Assembly: GCA_037045265.1 (NCBI GenBank) | Contig: JBAOHV010000013.1 | Span: 1 to 64,000, forward strand | Reading direction: 5' to 3' | DNA: 64,000 nucleotides | DNA from: JBAOHV01 sp037045265 | GTDB lineage: Bacteria; Actinomycetota; Acidimicrobiia; Acidimicrobiales; Microtrichaceae | Shown: positions 8,773-17,649 of the stretch, piece after piece | Numbering within the stretch: the first letter of the stretch is position 1 | Layout: each line of letters starts with the position of its first letter | The notes under the pieces: generated by a model | What the model was told of the DNA's origin: nothing | Database searches by the model: none | What the model saw: only the letters and a program-made list of their open reading frames with translations | Position numbers and translations under genes: made by a program

Positions 8773-9663
8773 TCAGGCCGGGACCTTTGGTGACTGGTAC
8801 TCGATGCCGATCCGCCCGAGTCGGGTCTTGAACTCGTTCAGAACGGTGTCGGCGAGCACTGCCTCCATGTCCTCGGGGGTGGCGGTGCTCAGGTCGGCGC
8901 CGTGCCACGACGCTCCCTCAACCGGGTTCTCACCGTTCGCCATGGCGGTCTGGCGCGCCTCCTCCATCCGCTCGCCGGCGTTCGAGAACATGTCGGTGAA
9001 CGTGGCGAGCATGTGGTACGACATCGCCGCCTGCATCGCCTCGACCTCGGCCCGCTTCTCGGGTCGCTCCCGGATGAGCGAGCCGATCCTGTTCTCACCG
9101 AAGCCGACGTGTCTGCGTTCGTCGGCGATCGTCCCGGCGAGGGTGTTCGCGAACTTCGGGTTACCCGCCGACGTCGCCTGCAACAGCTCGAAGACCGAGA
9201 AGGCCATACCTTCGAGGATGATGTTCTGACCGACGACTCCCGCGACGAAATCGCCGTTGGAGACCTTCTCGAGCAGCACCTCGGCGAACTGGACGAGGTG
9301 GGGATTGGCCAAGTCGGCCACGGTCGAGTTCACGTCCTCCTTCTTCACGCCCAGGTCCATGAGTCGCTGGGTGAAGATCTCGACGTGGCGGGCCTCGTCG
9401 AGGGTCTGTGTGGCAAGGAACGTCTTGCTCGCGTCGTCGGGAGCGCAGTTGATCAGCCCCGACGAAGCAGCCAAGGCGCAACGCTCGCCCGCGATCAGCT
9501 GAACGGTGACCGCGATGGACGCTTCGCGCAGGCTCTCGTTTTCGAGTATGTCCCCCGACTCGGTCTCACCCGGTTCGTGTCCGTAGACAGTTCCGTCCAG
9601 GTAGCCCTGCGGACACATCTCTAGCCATCGCTGGATCGAGTACTGCGAGAGGAAATCGGCCAT
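8773..9663 (-). CDS. Ferritin-like diiron protein (R2-type), paralogue 1
   Basis: 296 residues, first gene of the diiron/zinc-ribbon unit. Metal-ligand motifs are AGERCALAASS ... TLDEARHVEIF and NIILEGMAFSV ... IADERRHVGFGE, the same architecture as its neighbour, with which it shares much of the core (QTLDEARHVE versus QVADEARHVE; RRHVGFGEN versus RRHLGFGEN). It is longer at the C-terminus (helical, with a conserved-looking LNEFKTRLGRIGIEY tail). Starts MADFLSQYS at 9663. Probably an iron-dependent oxidase or oxygenase acting on a small molecule or acyl group; whether the pair forms a heterodimer is open. Confidence 0.7.
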   Translation of the reverse strand: MADFLSQYSIQRWLEMCPQGYLDGTVYGHEPGETESGDILENESLREASIAVTVQLIAGERCALAASSGLINCAPDDASKTFLATQTLDEARHVEIFTQRLMDLGVKKEDVNSTVADLANPHLVQFAEVLLEKVSNGDFVAGVVGQNIILEGMAFSVFELLQATSAGNPKFANTLAGTIADERRHVGFGENRIGSLIRERPEKRAEVEAMQAAMSYHMLATFTDMFSNAGERMEEARQTAMANGENPVEGASWHGADLSTATPEDMEAVLADTVLNEFKTRLGRIGIEYQSPKVPA

Positions 9664-9797
9664 CGGAACCCCCGTACCTCAGCCCCCGGCGCCAACCGCC
9701 GAGGTGGCTCAGGCCATCATCTCGTCCGCCTGCGAACGGTCGAATGGACCAAAGTCCCTAGTTCGCGGTGACATCGGGCACCGGTATGGTGCGGGAG

Positions 9798-10295
9798 ATG
9801 GATCACGAACCGATGACCCTCGATGTCGCCGAATGGGTCAACTCCGAGCCGATCGACTTGGTCGATCTCCGCGGCCGTGTCGTCATGATCGAGGCCTTCC
9901 AGATGCTCTGCCCCGGGTGTGTGAGCCACGGAATCCCGCAGGCTCTGCGCGTCCACCGGTCCTTCGACCGATCCGAGGTGGTCGTCCTGGGTCTGCACAC
10001 CGTTTTCGAGCACCACTCGGTGATGGGCCCCGACGCCCTGGCGGTGTTCCTCTCCGAGTACCGCGTCAACTTCCCCGTCGCGGTCGACCGGCCGGTCGAA
10101 GGGAGCTCGATGCCGGCGACCATGCGCAAGTACCAGCTGCGTGGCACGCCTTCGACGCTGCTGTTGGACCGAGCCGGGCGGCTCCGCCACAGCGTCCTCG
10201 GTTCGCTCGACGACTTGACCCTTGGCACGCACCTGGGTCGACTGCTCTCCGAGGCGCCGGACGAGACAGGCGACCCGGATCTCGTCGAGCCGTGA
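9798..10295 (+). CDS. Thioredoxin-fold protein (TlpA/peroxiredoxin-like, CPGC)
   Basis: About 165 residues with a thioredoxin-like fold: LVDLRGRVVMIEAFQMLCPG ends in a CPGC redox motif, followed by the cis-proline strand QLRGTPSTLLLDRAGRLRHS typical of TlpA/AhpC relatives. No signal peptide or membrane anchor, so it acts in the cytoplasm, probably as a disulfide reductase or thiol peroxidase. ATG 9798 is my choice; ATG 9786 in the same frame is possible. Its stop overlaps the GTG of yggS (GTGA), so the two are co-translated. Confidence 0.7.
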   Translation: MDHEPMTLDVAEWVNSEPIDLVDLRGRVVMIEAFQMLCPGCVSHGIPQALRVHRSFDRSEVVVLGLHTVFEHHSVMGPDALAVFLSEYRVNFPVAVDRPVEGSSMPATMRKYQLRGTPSTLLLDRAGRLRHSVLGSLDDLTLGTHLGRLLSEAPDETGDPDLVEP

Positions 10296-11047
10296 CCAGC
10301 CCAGATGTCGGTGCCGACACTGCCAGGGAGATCCGTCGGAACCTGGACGCGGTGCTCGAACGCATCGACGCCGCCGCGCGACGGGCGGGTCGCGACCCCT
10401 CTGCAGTGAGACTGCTACCCGTCAGCAAGACTGTGCCCGTCGCACGGCTCAGGCTTGCGGTGGCAGCGGGCTGTCGCCAGCTGGGTGAGAACAAGGTCCA
10501 GGAAGCGCTCGACAAGGCGACCGCCATGGCCGACCTCGATGTCTCCTGGTGCGTGATTGGGCACCTCCAGACCAACAAGGCGCGTCACGTAGCCGCGTTC
10601 GCTGACGAGTTCCATGCGCTCGACAGCGAACGAGTAGCCGCGGCACTCGACCGGCGTCTGCAGGCGCTCGGGCGGACGCTCCAGGTGTACGTCCAGGTGA
10701 ACACGTCCGGCGAGGAGTCCAAGTTCGGGCTTGCTCCCGAACAGCTCTCCCGCTTCCTCGAAGACATGGCTCCGTACCGTTCGTTGAAGGTGCAGGGCTT
10801 GATGACTCTCGCCGCCCTCTCGGCCGATCCGGATCGGGTCCGGCGTTGCTTCATCCTGTTGCGCGAGCTCAGGGATCGGGCGGTTGCAGAGACACCCGAG
10901 TTGCTGGGATCAGGTGAGCTCTCCATGGGCATGTCCGGCGACTTCGAGACGGCGGTCGAGGAAGGCTCGACCTGCGTGCGTGTAGGCCAGGCGATCTTCG
11001 GTGCGCGGCCTCTGCCAGACAGCCACTACTGGCCGGACGCTCGCTGA
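10292..11047 (+). CDS. yggS: YggS-family PLP homeostasis protein
   Basis: 251 residues of the single-domain alanine-racemase-fold family that binds pyridoxal 5'-phosphate and buffers its level. The PLP lysine is in RLLPVSKTVP; other signatures are GENKVQEALDKA, WCVIGHLQTNKAR, VNTSGEESKFGL and the C-terminal LSMGMSGDFETAVEEGSTCV. GTG start at 10292 overlaps the redoxin stop. In many bacteria yggS precedes division or pyrroline-carboxylate reductase genes, but here it closes a two-gene unit with a redoxin. Confidence 0.88.
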   Translation: MTSPDVGADTAREIRRNLDAVLERIDAAARRAGRDPSAVRLLPVSKTVPVARLRLAVAAGCRQLGENKVQEALDKATAMADLDVSWCVIGHLQTNKARHVAAFADEFHALDSERVAAALDRRLQALGRTLQVYVQVNTSGEESKFGLAPEQLSRFLEDMAPYRSLKVQGLMTLAALSADPDRVRRCFILLRELRDRAVAETPELLGSGELSMGMSGDFETAVEEGSTCVRVGQAIFGARPLPDSHYWPDAR

Positions 11048-11313
11048 CCGAACTGAACCGTGCGCGGTCGTCGACGTCGCCGGCAGATGCTCCCAATGGC
11101 CTGTCATTTGGCGGTGTGAGTGGTGAGCCTGGTCCGGTAGCGCTGTTCGAGCTCGTCGTTGCGGGACCGTCCTCGTTCGAGTTCGCTGATGCGCGCCAGC
11201 CAACTGTCCTGCGCAATCGCCCGGCTCAGGAGCGGCCGGGGTGACTTCGAGTGCGGCTGGAACGGTGACCTGCGGCTCTCGCCTCGCGGTAGTCCCTGCG
11301 GATTCGGTTCCGC
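11048..11313. other. Intergenic region with possible gene remnant
   Basis: 266 bases between convergent genes. On the minus strand, 11160 down to 11104 reads NDELEQRYRTRLTTHTAK and a stop, preceded (11220-11161) by a charged helical stretch, ARISELERGRSR, without a start codon. It could be the tail of a decayed gene or chance. I see no terminator with a U-run and no RNA gene. Confidence 0.2.
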
Positions 11314-13350
11314 CTACATCTCGCCTGTGTACCGAATCTCGGTGATGATCACGGCGCCGCGAGCGTCGATTTCGCCGTAGGAGATCGCCATGCCGACCAT
11401 GGCTCCTAGGGTTCGATCCGTGACGATAAGCTGGCATCCTCCAGTGCCGGAGGTTCCGATCTCACAGGCAGCCGGATCCCAACCGACTTCCACGGTGTCG
11501 TCGGCGGGCGACAGTTCGGTGAGCGGACGTAGAACGGCCGCCGACCCGTAGCGCGAGAGTTCGCCTTTGTTCCCGGTGCGCCATGCGTCGACGAGTCCTC
11601 CGAGGAAGGCCTCGATTGAGTCTGGGACAATCGGGTTCGCCGGTGTGCCGCCCGCCGGATCGTCGATGCCTGTGGTGCCCTCTGGTGAGCAGTGGGCAGC
11701 TAGGGCTGTTGCGTCGTCCTTGGACATCCCGCTTTGCTGCAGGTCGTCGGCGCAGGCGTCCCAATTGGCGTCAAGGGCGTTCCATCGCGAGCCATCGAAT
11801 GTGAAGTACGTGGTGCAGTCGGTGTCACCGGTAATTGAGTTCACGGCGCACGCAAAAGCCGCCCGCTCACGACAGCGGAGGTCCGACACCTTCGTCACAG
11901 CCCCGCTGCCGCCTGTTGCAGCGAGATGGCGTTGTGCTGCTGCGAGGAGATTTGGGGCATTGCACTCGCGGGCCGACGCGTCGAGGGCGAGGGTGGCCGC
12001 GCTGATGTTGTCGGGGCTGACCGCGGCGACGACTTGGTCGAAGACCATCGACCAGGTTTGAAACGCGACGCCGCCGACGGTGAGGACGGCGAGGATCTTG
12101 GACGCGGTTCCGGCGATCTTGTCGACTTTGGTGGTGAGCCTGGTGGCGTCGTCGGGTGAGAATGACTGCCCGGTCACTTGTTGGACCTGAGTGAGAACCT
12201 CTTCGGGGTGCTTCTGCAAGGTGTCGAGGTAGTCGACGGCGCACTCCCAGAGCTGGCGGGACAGCGACGGTCCGCTCACCTTGACGCCATCGATCGTGCC
12301 AGTCGCTCCTCTGAGGTCGAATTGCAGGACGTGCGCGCAGTAGAGGGGCCCGAGTTGTGATGCAAAGTTGGTCTTGCCGACCAGATAGTCGATTGCCCAG
12401 CCGGCTGCGGACAAGAGCACGGTCGACTGAGTGACTTCGCTGTTGAAAGGCACCGGGTACTGGACGGTCGGCTGGTCATAGCCGATGGTCATCCGCTTCT
12501 GGGGGGGAAGTACAACCTGATTGTCGTTGCCGGTGAAGGTTTTGGCGAGCGCCCGGAGCGGATCGGGTTGGTCTTCGACCCAGACGTAGCGGCGTGGCGG
12601 CCCTGGCGGGATGTCGACGATCTGGAAGGACCCGCGGTTGGACTTCAGGTCGAGTTCGGCTGCGCCGGACCCGTCAGGTGCACCGCGAACACACGCGTGC
12701 AAAGTTCCCGACGGTGGCGCAGTGACCGACGTCCACGCCGGCGGGTTCTCGCATGCCACCGGGGAACTCCTGCCGGTCAGTTGCTCCTCGACGTAGCTGA
12801 TGACCGGGTCGAACAACTTGGTGCTCACCCAGGAGATGACCGAGAATTCGTCGGTCTCCACAGTGAGAGTGGTGCCGCTGCGCGTCGACTCGAGCGGGGT
12901 CCATTCCCCATCGCCGGATATGTGGACGGCAACCGCTGCGGTGTCGACGGGCACGTCGTTGAACACCACGTTGACCGGGGCAGCGATCCTCGTTGAACGG
13001 AACTCGACGAGCACACCGAGGGCGACCGAATCGACTGGAACGTCGGCGACTGCAGCGGGCGGGGACCGCAGCTTCACCGGAGTGACCGTCACCTTCCCCG
13101 ATTCGGCCACGGTCCCGGGTCCACCAGCGACGGATACGGCCGGGACTTCCACGCTGAACGACTCAGCCGGTGACACCTCGACCGTCGTTGCCTTGCCGGT
13201 CGCACGGTATGGCCGTTGGGTCGCCGACTCGGTCCCACACGAGCAGCCCGAAGCGATCAGAGACACGGTCACAGCGGCGACCGCGACCAGCAACCGCCGA
13301 TCCCGACGACGTGCACACACGCCCACCAGCACTCCCTCCCTCAACCGCAC
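11314..13350 (-). CDS. Large secreted lipoprotein of unknown function
   Basis: 678 codons. A basic start (RRRDRRLL), hydrophobic stretch and lipobox LIASGC give a classical lipoprotein signal, so it should be anchored outside the membrane. The mature part is Ser/Thr/Ala/Val-rich with beta-strand periodicity, a ZU5-like segment near residues 100-180 (PVNVVFNDVPVDTAAVAVHI, then DEFSVISW) and about ten cysteines, consistent with extracytoplasmic disulfides. A C-terminal segment (EAFLGGLVDAWRTGNKGELS) resembles lipoprotein domains of the NTF2-like or DUF4878 kind. GTG 13350 opens the frame; GTGs at 13326 or 13320 sit better behind GAGGGAG. Orphan by sequence; not in an operon. Confidence 0.6.
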   Translation of the reverse strand: MRLREGVLVGVCARRRDRRLLVAVAAVTVSLIASGCSCGTESATQRPYRATGKATTVEVSPAESFSVEVPAVSVAGGPGTVAESGKVTVTPVKLRSPPAAVADVPVDSVALGVLVEFRSTRIAAPVNVVFNDVPVDTAAVAVHISGDGEWTPLESTRSGTTLTVETDEFSVISWVSTKLFDPVISYVEEQLTGRSSPVACENPPAWTSVTAPPSGTLHACVRGAPDGSGAAELDLKSNRGSFQIVDIPPGPPRRYVWVEDQPDPLRALAKTFTGNDNQVVLPPQKRMTIGYDQPTVQYPVPFNSEVTQSTVLLSAAGWAIDYLVGKTNFASQLGPLYCAHVLQFDLRGATGTIDGVKVSGPSLSRQLWECAVDYLDTLQKHPEEVLTQVQQVTGQSFSPDDATRLTTKVDKIAGTASKILAVLTVGGVAFQTWSMVFDQVVAAVSPDNISAATLALDASARECNAPNLLAAAQRHLAATGGSGAVTKVSDLRCRERAAFACAVNSITGDTDCTTYFTFDGSRWNALDANWDACADDLQQSGMSKDDATALAAHCSPEGTTGIDDPAGGTPANPIVPDSIEAFLGGLVDAWRTGNKGELSRYGSAAVLRPLTELSPADDTVEVGWDPAACEIGTSGTGGCQLIVTDRTLGAMVGMAISYGEIDARGAVIITEIRYTGEM

Positions 13351-13664
13351 GCACTATACCGTCGAGCCAGGCTGGAGTTGCCTAGGTTCTCCGGACACGC
13401 ACTCCACCGGGCTGGACAAGTCCCCGGCAGCAGTAGCGGACATCTCGTCCGATCGCAGCGCGCCCCGACTGTCTAGCCTCCGTCGCCGAGGAACTCGACG
13501 CGATCAACCGACACGACGTCAACCTCAATCTGTAAACGCGGGTTGATTGAGGGTCCCCGTTGGGTCTCTCAGATTCTCTGAGTAACCGGGCGTGATGGTG
13601 TTCATCAGATGTGCTCGGCGACCCGCCCGCAGTAGTGCACGATCGTCCGGGATCGAGCCACGGC
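13351..13664. other. Intergenic region with two hairpins
   Basis: 314 bases upstream of the lipoprotein gene and downstream of the SRPBCC gene (both minus strand). It contains CCTCAATC (13523-13530) pairing with GATTGAGG (13545-13552), and CTCAGA-TTC-TCTGAG (13568-13582). Either could end transcription of the SRPBCC gene, but neither has a clear U-run. The lipoprotein promoter must also lie here; I cannot place it. Confidence 0.3.
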
Positions 13665-14136
13665 CTACCGGGCTGACTCGACCAGCGCCTTCAGCTGCGC
13701 GAGCCCTGCGCTCGAAGTCGCCGCCGACCACCTTGTCCATGGGCCAGAAGACGCCCATGATCTTCGTCATCAGGGTCTTGGCGCCTGTCATCGTCCACGA
13801 CACAGCGGTGCTTCCGTCGTCCTCCGTCAGCTCGATGAGCACCGTGTTGGTCGCCTTGAACGGCTTGAGGAACTCGAGGCGAATCTCGACCGAGGAGTCC
13901 TGAACGGCGCTGACGATCTCCATGGATCCGGCCCCGACCTTTCGGTTGCCGACCCACCCGTACTTGGACCCGACTCCTGAATCCGCGCCCGAGTAGGTGC
14001 GTCGCTGGTCCGGGTCCAGTCCCTCCCACGGCGACCAGCTCTCCCAGCGCCGGAAGTCGACCAGCTCGACGTACACGGCGCTGGTCGGCGCATCGATTGC
14101 GGTCGTGCGTCGAACGCTGAAGGTGTCTTCGCTCAT
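13665..14136 (-). CDS. SRPBCC (START-like) family protein, frameshifted near the end
   Basis: Starts MSEDTFSVRRTTAIDAPTSA at 14136 behind CAGGAGAC. The helix-grip core (VYVELVDFRRWESWSPW, GSMEIVSAVQDSSVEIRLEF, VSWTMTGAKTLMTKIM) is typical of polyketide-cyclase/SRPBCC proteins that bind hydrophobic ligands. As printed the frame reads past the domain to 13525. Removing the base at 13707 restores the usual ending DFERGLAQLKALVESAR and a stop at 13665. Divergent from arsR, with the twin operator between them, so it is probably under the same repressor. Confidence 0.7.
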
Positions 14137-14263
14137 GGTCCGTCTCCTGGGTAGGGCAGGCAGAACTTTGCCAGAAGCGAAGCGCCCCGTAGGCGGTCGA
14201 CTACCCGACATCGGTAGATCGGATCTCGCCTCGTGTTCCGCCGACGGCCACAATTCACCCTCC

Positions 14264-14285
14264 TTGTCAAAGAACTGGTTGACAA
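14264..14285. promoter_or_regulatory. Operator 1: TTGTCAA-N8-TTGACAA
   Basis: A 22-bp inverted repeat: TTGTCAA (14264-14270), spacer agaactgg, TTGACAA (14279-14285). The right arm contains a perfect -35 box TTGACA (14279-14284); 17 bp downstream is TTGAAT (14302-14307), a plausible -10 for the arsR operon. A dimer bound here would block RNA polymerase. Its reverse complement matches operator 2 in 20 of 22 positions. Confidence 0.65.
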
Positions 14286-14309
14286 AGGGTGGATCCGGGT
14301 CTTGAATGA

Positions 14310-14331
14310 TTGTCAAGCAGTTCATTGACAA
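14310..14331. promoter_or_regulatory. Operator 2: TTGTCAA-N8-TTGACAA
   Basis: TTGTCAA (14310-14316), spacer gcagttca, TTGACAA (14325-14331). It is nearly the reverse complement of operator 1 (two mismatches, both in the spacer), centre-to-centre 46 bp, so the two sites form one large inverted arrangement between divergent genes. The likely binder is the adjacent ArsR-type protein, controlling both directions. Confidence 0.65.
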
Positions 14332-14370
14332 GTAGGTGGGCTGGGGACGGCCCGGACGGACGGCAAGGCG

Positions 14371-14730
14371 ATGGCAGACGACCAGCTGAACAGGGTCTTC
14401 GCTGCTCTTGCCGACCCGACTCGGCGAGAGCTGGTCGCAAGGCTCGCAGTGGGTGACGCCACCGTCATGGAGCTCGCCGCTCCCTTCGATGTGACCAAGC
14501 AGGCGGTGTCACGTCACCTGCGGGTCCTCGAGGACGCTGGTCTCGTCTCTCGCACGGGGGACGAGTACCGCCGCCCGGTCCACCTCGAAGCGGAGGTGTT
14601 CGACCTCATGACCAAGTGGATCGAGCGTTACCGCCGCCAGGCGGAGGAGCGCTACAGCCGCCTGGACGACCTGCTCGCCCGGATGGGTGGGCCTGAAGAA
14701 CTCGACAAGAAGAAGGACAAGCAGCCATGA
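14371..14730 (+). CDS. ArsR-family winged-helix transcriptional regulator
   Basis: 119 residues: LADPTRRELVARLAVGDATV and FDVTKQAVSRHLRVLEDAGL are the winged-helix DNA-binding core of the ArsR/SmtB family, followed by a wing (VSRTGDEYRRPVHLE) and a helical dimer segment. There are no cysteine pairs, so it is not a metal sensor; this subtype normally pairs with SRPBCC/AHSA1 genes. It starts 40 bp after operator 2 and its stop overlaps the next SRPBCC gene (ATGA). Predicted repressor of both flanking SRPBCC genes and of itself. Confidence 0.85.
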   Translation: MADDQLNRVFAALADPTRRELVARLAVGDATVMELAAPFDVTKQAVSRHLRVLEDAGLVSRTGDEYRRPVHLEAEVFDLMTKWIERYRRQAEERYSRLDDLLARMGGPEELDKKKDKQP

Positions 14731-15221
14731 CCACCACAGACCACATCACAGCAGCCTTGATCGAGGCCGACACCAAGCTTCCGATCATCCGCATCCGCCG
14801 AGACTTCGCAGCGACCCCGGAGCAACTGATCAGGGCTCACGTGGATCCGGAGCTCTTCGTCAAGTGGGTCGGCCCCGACGGCATGGAGACGAGGGTCCTC
14901 GAATGGGACGCTCGCGACGGTGGAGCCTGGAGCTACGTCGCGGCCCGCGACGGCGAGGACTACGGGTTCAGGGGCTGCTTCCATCAGATCGCCGATGACC
15001 GGATCGTCCAGACCTTCACGTTCATGGGAATGCCCGACGAAGTGGCGCTTGAGACGCTCCGGTTCGAGGATCTGGGCAACGGCATGACCAGGCTCCATGC
15101 GCAGTCGCTCGTGGACAGCTTCGAGGGCCGTGACGCCTGGCTGGCGTCGGGCATGGAGTCCGGGGTCAACGAAGGCTACGCAAAGCTCGACGCGATGCTC
15201 ACGGACGGTGCGCTGTCATGA
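14727..15221 (+). CDS. SRPBCC/AHSA1 domain protein
   Basis: 164 residues. RIRRDFAATPEQLIRAHVDP, then FVKWVGPDGMETRVLEWDAR and YGFRGCFHQIADDRIVQTFT are the standard pattern of activator-of-Hsp90-ATPase-like SRPBCC proteins. These bind hydrophobic ligands; the function of ArsR-linked members is mostly unknown. Coupled to arsR by a 4-base overlap and to the DinB gene by another (stop 15221, start 15218). Confidence 0.82.
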   Translation: MTTTDHITAALIEADTKLPIIRIRRDFAATPEQLIRAHVDPELFVKWVGPDGMETRVLEWDARDGGAWSYVAARDGEDYGFRGCFHQIADDRIVQTFTFMGMPDEVALETLRFEDLGNGMTRLHAQSLVDSFEGRDAWLASGMESGVNEGYAKLDAMLTDGALS

Positions 15222-15812
15222 GCGCCGCGCCCGCGCAGGAGTACCGCGACACCGCCGCGCGATTCGGCCAGGTCGTCGACGGAGTTCGCGACCCGGTCGA
15301 CTGGGATCGGCGTTCGCCGGTTCCGGAATGGACCGCACGTCAGGTGGTAGGCCACCTGGTCGAGTGGTTCCCGTCGTTCCTCAAGGCTGGAGCTGGAGTC
15401 GAGTCTGCCGTCCGGGCCGGGAGTCGACGACGACCCCGTCGCCGCATGGCATGTGATGAGCGACGGCGTTCAGGCGCTCTTGGACAACCCGGCGTCGTCC
15501 GAGAAGGTGCTGGTCAACCCCCACATCGGCGAGGTGCCGTTGCCCGACGCCGTGTCGCGGTTCTTCACAGCCGACGTGTTCATGCACACCTGGGACCTGG
15601 CCCGCGCCACCGGACAGGACGACACCCTGGATCCGCAGCGTTGTGCCGACTACCTGGCCGGCATGGAGCCGATGGACGAGATGCTGCGTGCAAGTGGCCA
15701 GTACGGACCGAAGGTAGAGGTTCCGGCCGATGCCGAAGCCCAGACGCGACTCATGGCGTTCATCGGTCGCGACCCGGCGGCTGTAGCGGGCGTGACGCTG
15801 TCTGGAGATTAG
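15218..15812 (+). CDS. DinB-fold TIGR03086-like protein (mycothiol-type), frameshifted
   Basis: Four-helix metal-binding protein of the DinB/maleylpyruvate-isomerase superfamily: early part DWDRRSPVPEWTARQVVGHL (first metal His), later FFTADVFMHTWDLARATGQD (second metal motif HxxxLARA-like). The frame breaks at about 15404: deleting one t gives VELPSGPGVDDDPVAAWHVM and joins the two halves through to the stop at 15812. Mycothiol-using organisms have many such proteins, which detoxify or transfer thiols. Third gene of the arsR unit. Confidence 0.72.
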
Positions 15813-15838
15813 TTCGTGTCACGATCTAATCTGGAGTC

Positions 15839-17116
15839 GTGATCCACCGCCCGGCCCAGCACAACCGCTCCCGCACGTTGCGCGAGGGATTCGCGAGCAC
15901 GACCCTGCGCAGCGGCCTTGCAGTGCCGGTCGTCATCGTCGGCATCGGCGGAGGGGTCATCGGGGCCGCCTACCTGGCCGCGCTGAAGCTCGTCACCGAG
16001 TGGATCGGTCCCGGGCAGCGACCCATGGCGGCTCAAGCCGTCATCCTGGTCGCCGTCGGGGTCGCCACGACGCTGCTGGGGCGCTGGCTGGGTGACAGCG
16101 GCAACGTCGAGCTCCTGGTGGACAACATCCACGTGCTCGGAGGGGCAGAGGACCTGCGCCAGGTACGCCCACTGATCCCGCAGTCCCTGCTGTGCGTGGG
16201 CGCCGGCGGAGCAATGGGTCCCGAGGCCCCGTTGGTCCAGGCGAGCGGAACCTTCGGCACGTGGATCGCGTCGCGGTTCGACCTGGACGCCGACGACATG
16301 CGCGTGCTCACGATCACCGGCATGGCCGCCGGCTTCGCGATCCTCTTCGGCGCCCCTCTCGGCGCGGCGATCTTCGCTCTCGAGATCCTGCACAAGCGTG
16401 GCCTTCAGTACTACGAGGCACTGGTGCCGGCACTCGTCGGTGCACTCATCGGGTTCGCGCTCAACTTCGCACTGACGGGCCTGGGACTGGAACCGGTTTG
16501 GAGCCTCCCAGCAGCCGGGATCCTGACTGGCGCCGACATGATGTGGGGGCTCGCGTGCGGAGTCCTGGGGGCGATCGGGGCGCTCGCCTTCACCGGCGCA
16601 GTCAGGCTCAGCAGGTGGGCTGTATCGAGCGTGCAGGTGTGGCTGCTCCCAGCCGGCGCCGGACTGCTGCTCGCCGCCCTGGCAGCATGGTCACCCTTCG
16701 CGTTGACGAACGGTGAGTTCCAGGTCGAGTCGGTGGTGGCCGGCGGTCTGTCGGTCGGGGCCCTGGCCGTTGCGATCGTCGCCAAGTTCGCAGGGGTGAT
16801 CGTCACGCTCACGGGGCGTTGGAAGGGCGGTTTCATCATCCCGCTCTTCTTCATGGGCATCGCCGGTGGCCAGATGCTGCACCTACTGATCCCGTCCGCC
16901 AACCCGACGGTGCTGATGGTCGCCCTAGCCGTCGCGCTCTGCGTCGGGGTCACCAAGACGCCACTGGGCTCGACGCTCGTGGTCAGCCAGATGGCGGGAC
17001 TTGCACTGCTACCGGCAGCGCTGACCGCTGCGGTGGTGGCGCTCGTGTTGACCAGGCGGACCTCTGTCATCCACACCCAACGTGCCCGGAGCTCTCCTCA
17101 CGAAGTGGCCGGGTGA
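15839..17116 (+). CDS. ClC-family chloride channel/antiporter
   Basis: 425 residues, about ten or more membrane helices. The selectivity signature GAGGAMGPEAPLVQASG carries the gating glutamate of the GxxGxE(A/G)P motif; GFAILFGAPLGAAIFALEIL is the next conserved block, and KGGFIIPLFFMGIAGG the third anion-site region. Exchange of Cl- for H+ is the usual prokaryotic role. No CBS domains. GTG start at 15839. It is probably transcribed on its own or read through from the arsR unit 26 bp upstream. Confidence 0.85.
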   Translation: MIHRPAQHNRSRTLREGFASTTLRSGLAVPVVIVGIGGGVIGAAYLAALKLVTEWIGPGQRPMAAQAVILVAVGVATTLLGRWLGDSGNVELLVDNIHVLGGAEDLRQVRPLIPQSLLCVGAGGAMGPEAPLVQASGTFGTWIASRFDLDADDMRVLTITGMAAGFAILFGAPLGAAIFALEILHKRGLQYYEALVPALVGALIGFALNFALTGLGLEPVWSLPAAGILTGADMMWGLACGVLGAIGALAFTGAVRLSRWAVSSVQVWLLPAGAGLLLAALAAWSPFALTNGEFQVESVVAGGLSVGALAVAIVAKFAGVIVTLTGRWKGGFIIPLFFMGIAGGQMLHLLIPSANPTVLMVALAVALCVGVTKTPLGSTLVVSQMAGLALLPAALTAAVVALVLTRRTSVIHTQRARSSPHEVAG

Positions 17117-17148
17117 GCTGTGGTGTCGGCGGCGATGGTGGTGCCAGC

Positions 17149-17597
17149 ATGAGGACCGTGACAGAAGACGCCGGCCGACAGCGAGCTGACGGATCGGGAC
17201 TACCGGCGACTTGCCGCCTTCCGCCACGCGCTGCGCCACTTCCTGCGCTTCTCCGAGCAGGCCGCGCGTGCCGAAGGGCTCACCCCCAACCAGCATCAGC
17301 TGCTCCTCGCTGTTCGTGGCTGGTCCGGTACGACCTCACCCACCATCTCCCAGGTCGCCGACCAGCTCCAGCTGCGTGTGCACTCGACGAGCGAGCTCGT
17401 CCAGCGAGCCGCCTCGGCCGAACTGATCCGCCTCGTCCACCGACGCCGACGATCACCGCCGGCTGCACGTCGAGCTGACCGAAGACGGCCACCGCAAGCT
17501 GAGCTCGCTGTCGGTGCTGCACCGCGAGGAGCTGCGCCGGTTCCGGGTGCACCTGGCGGACCTGCTCGACGTGCTCGACGAGCCTGCTTCTCCCTAG
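17149..17597 (+). CDS. MarR-family transcriptional regulator (two frame breaks)
   Basis: Read through two single-base breaks (near 17170 and at 17441), the protein is a winged-helix MarR: LAAFRHALRHFLRFSEQAAR, GLTPNQHQLLLAVRGW, QVADQLQLRVHSTSELVQRA and the wing DADDHRRLHVELTEDG, ending LLDVLDEPASP at 17597. ATG 17149 starts the first frame; no alternative start exists in the second frame upstream of the domain. It lies between the ClC and DUF4345-like genes and could regulate either; no operator is evident. Confidence 0.65.
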
Positions 17598-17649
17598 GCG
17601 GGCCGGTCCACTGTCAGCCGGTCGCCCGCTGATCGACGATCATGGTCCG

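Noticed and set aside
13531..13660. Attachment site or mobile-element border in the lipoprotein/SRPBCC gap
   Set aside because: Only short hairpins; no integrase, no direct repeats, no composition change.
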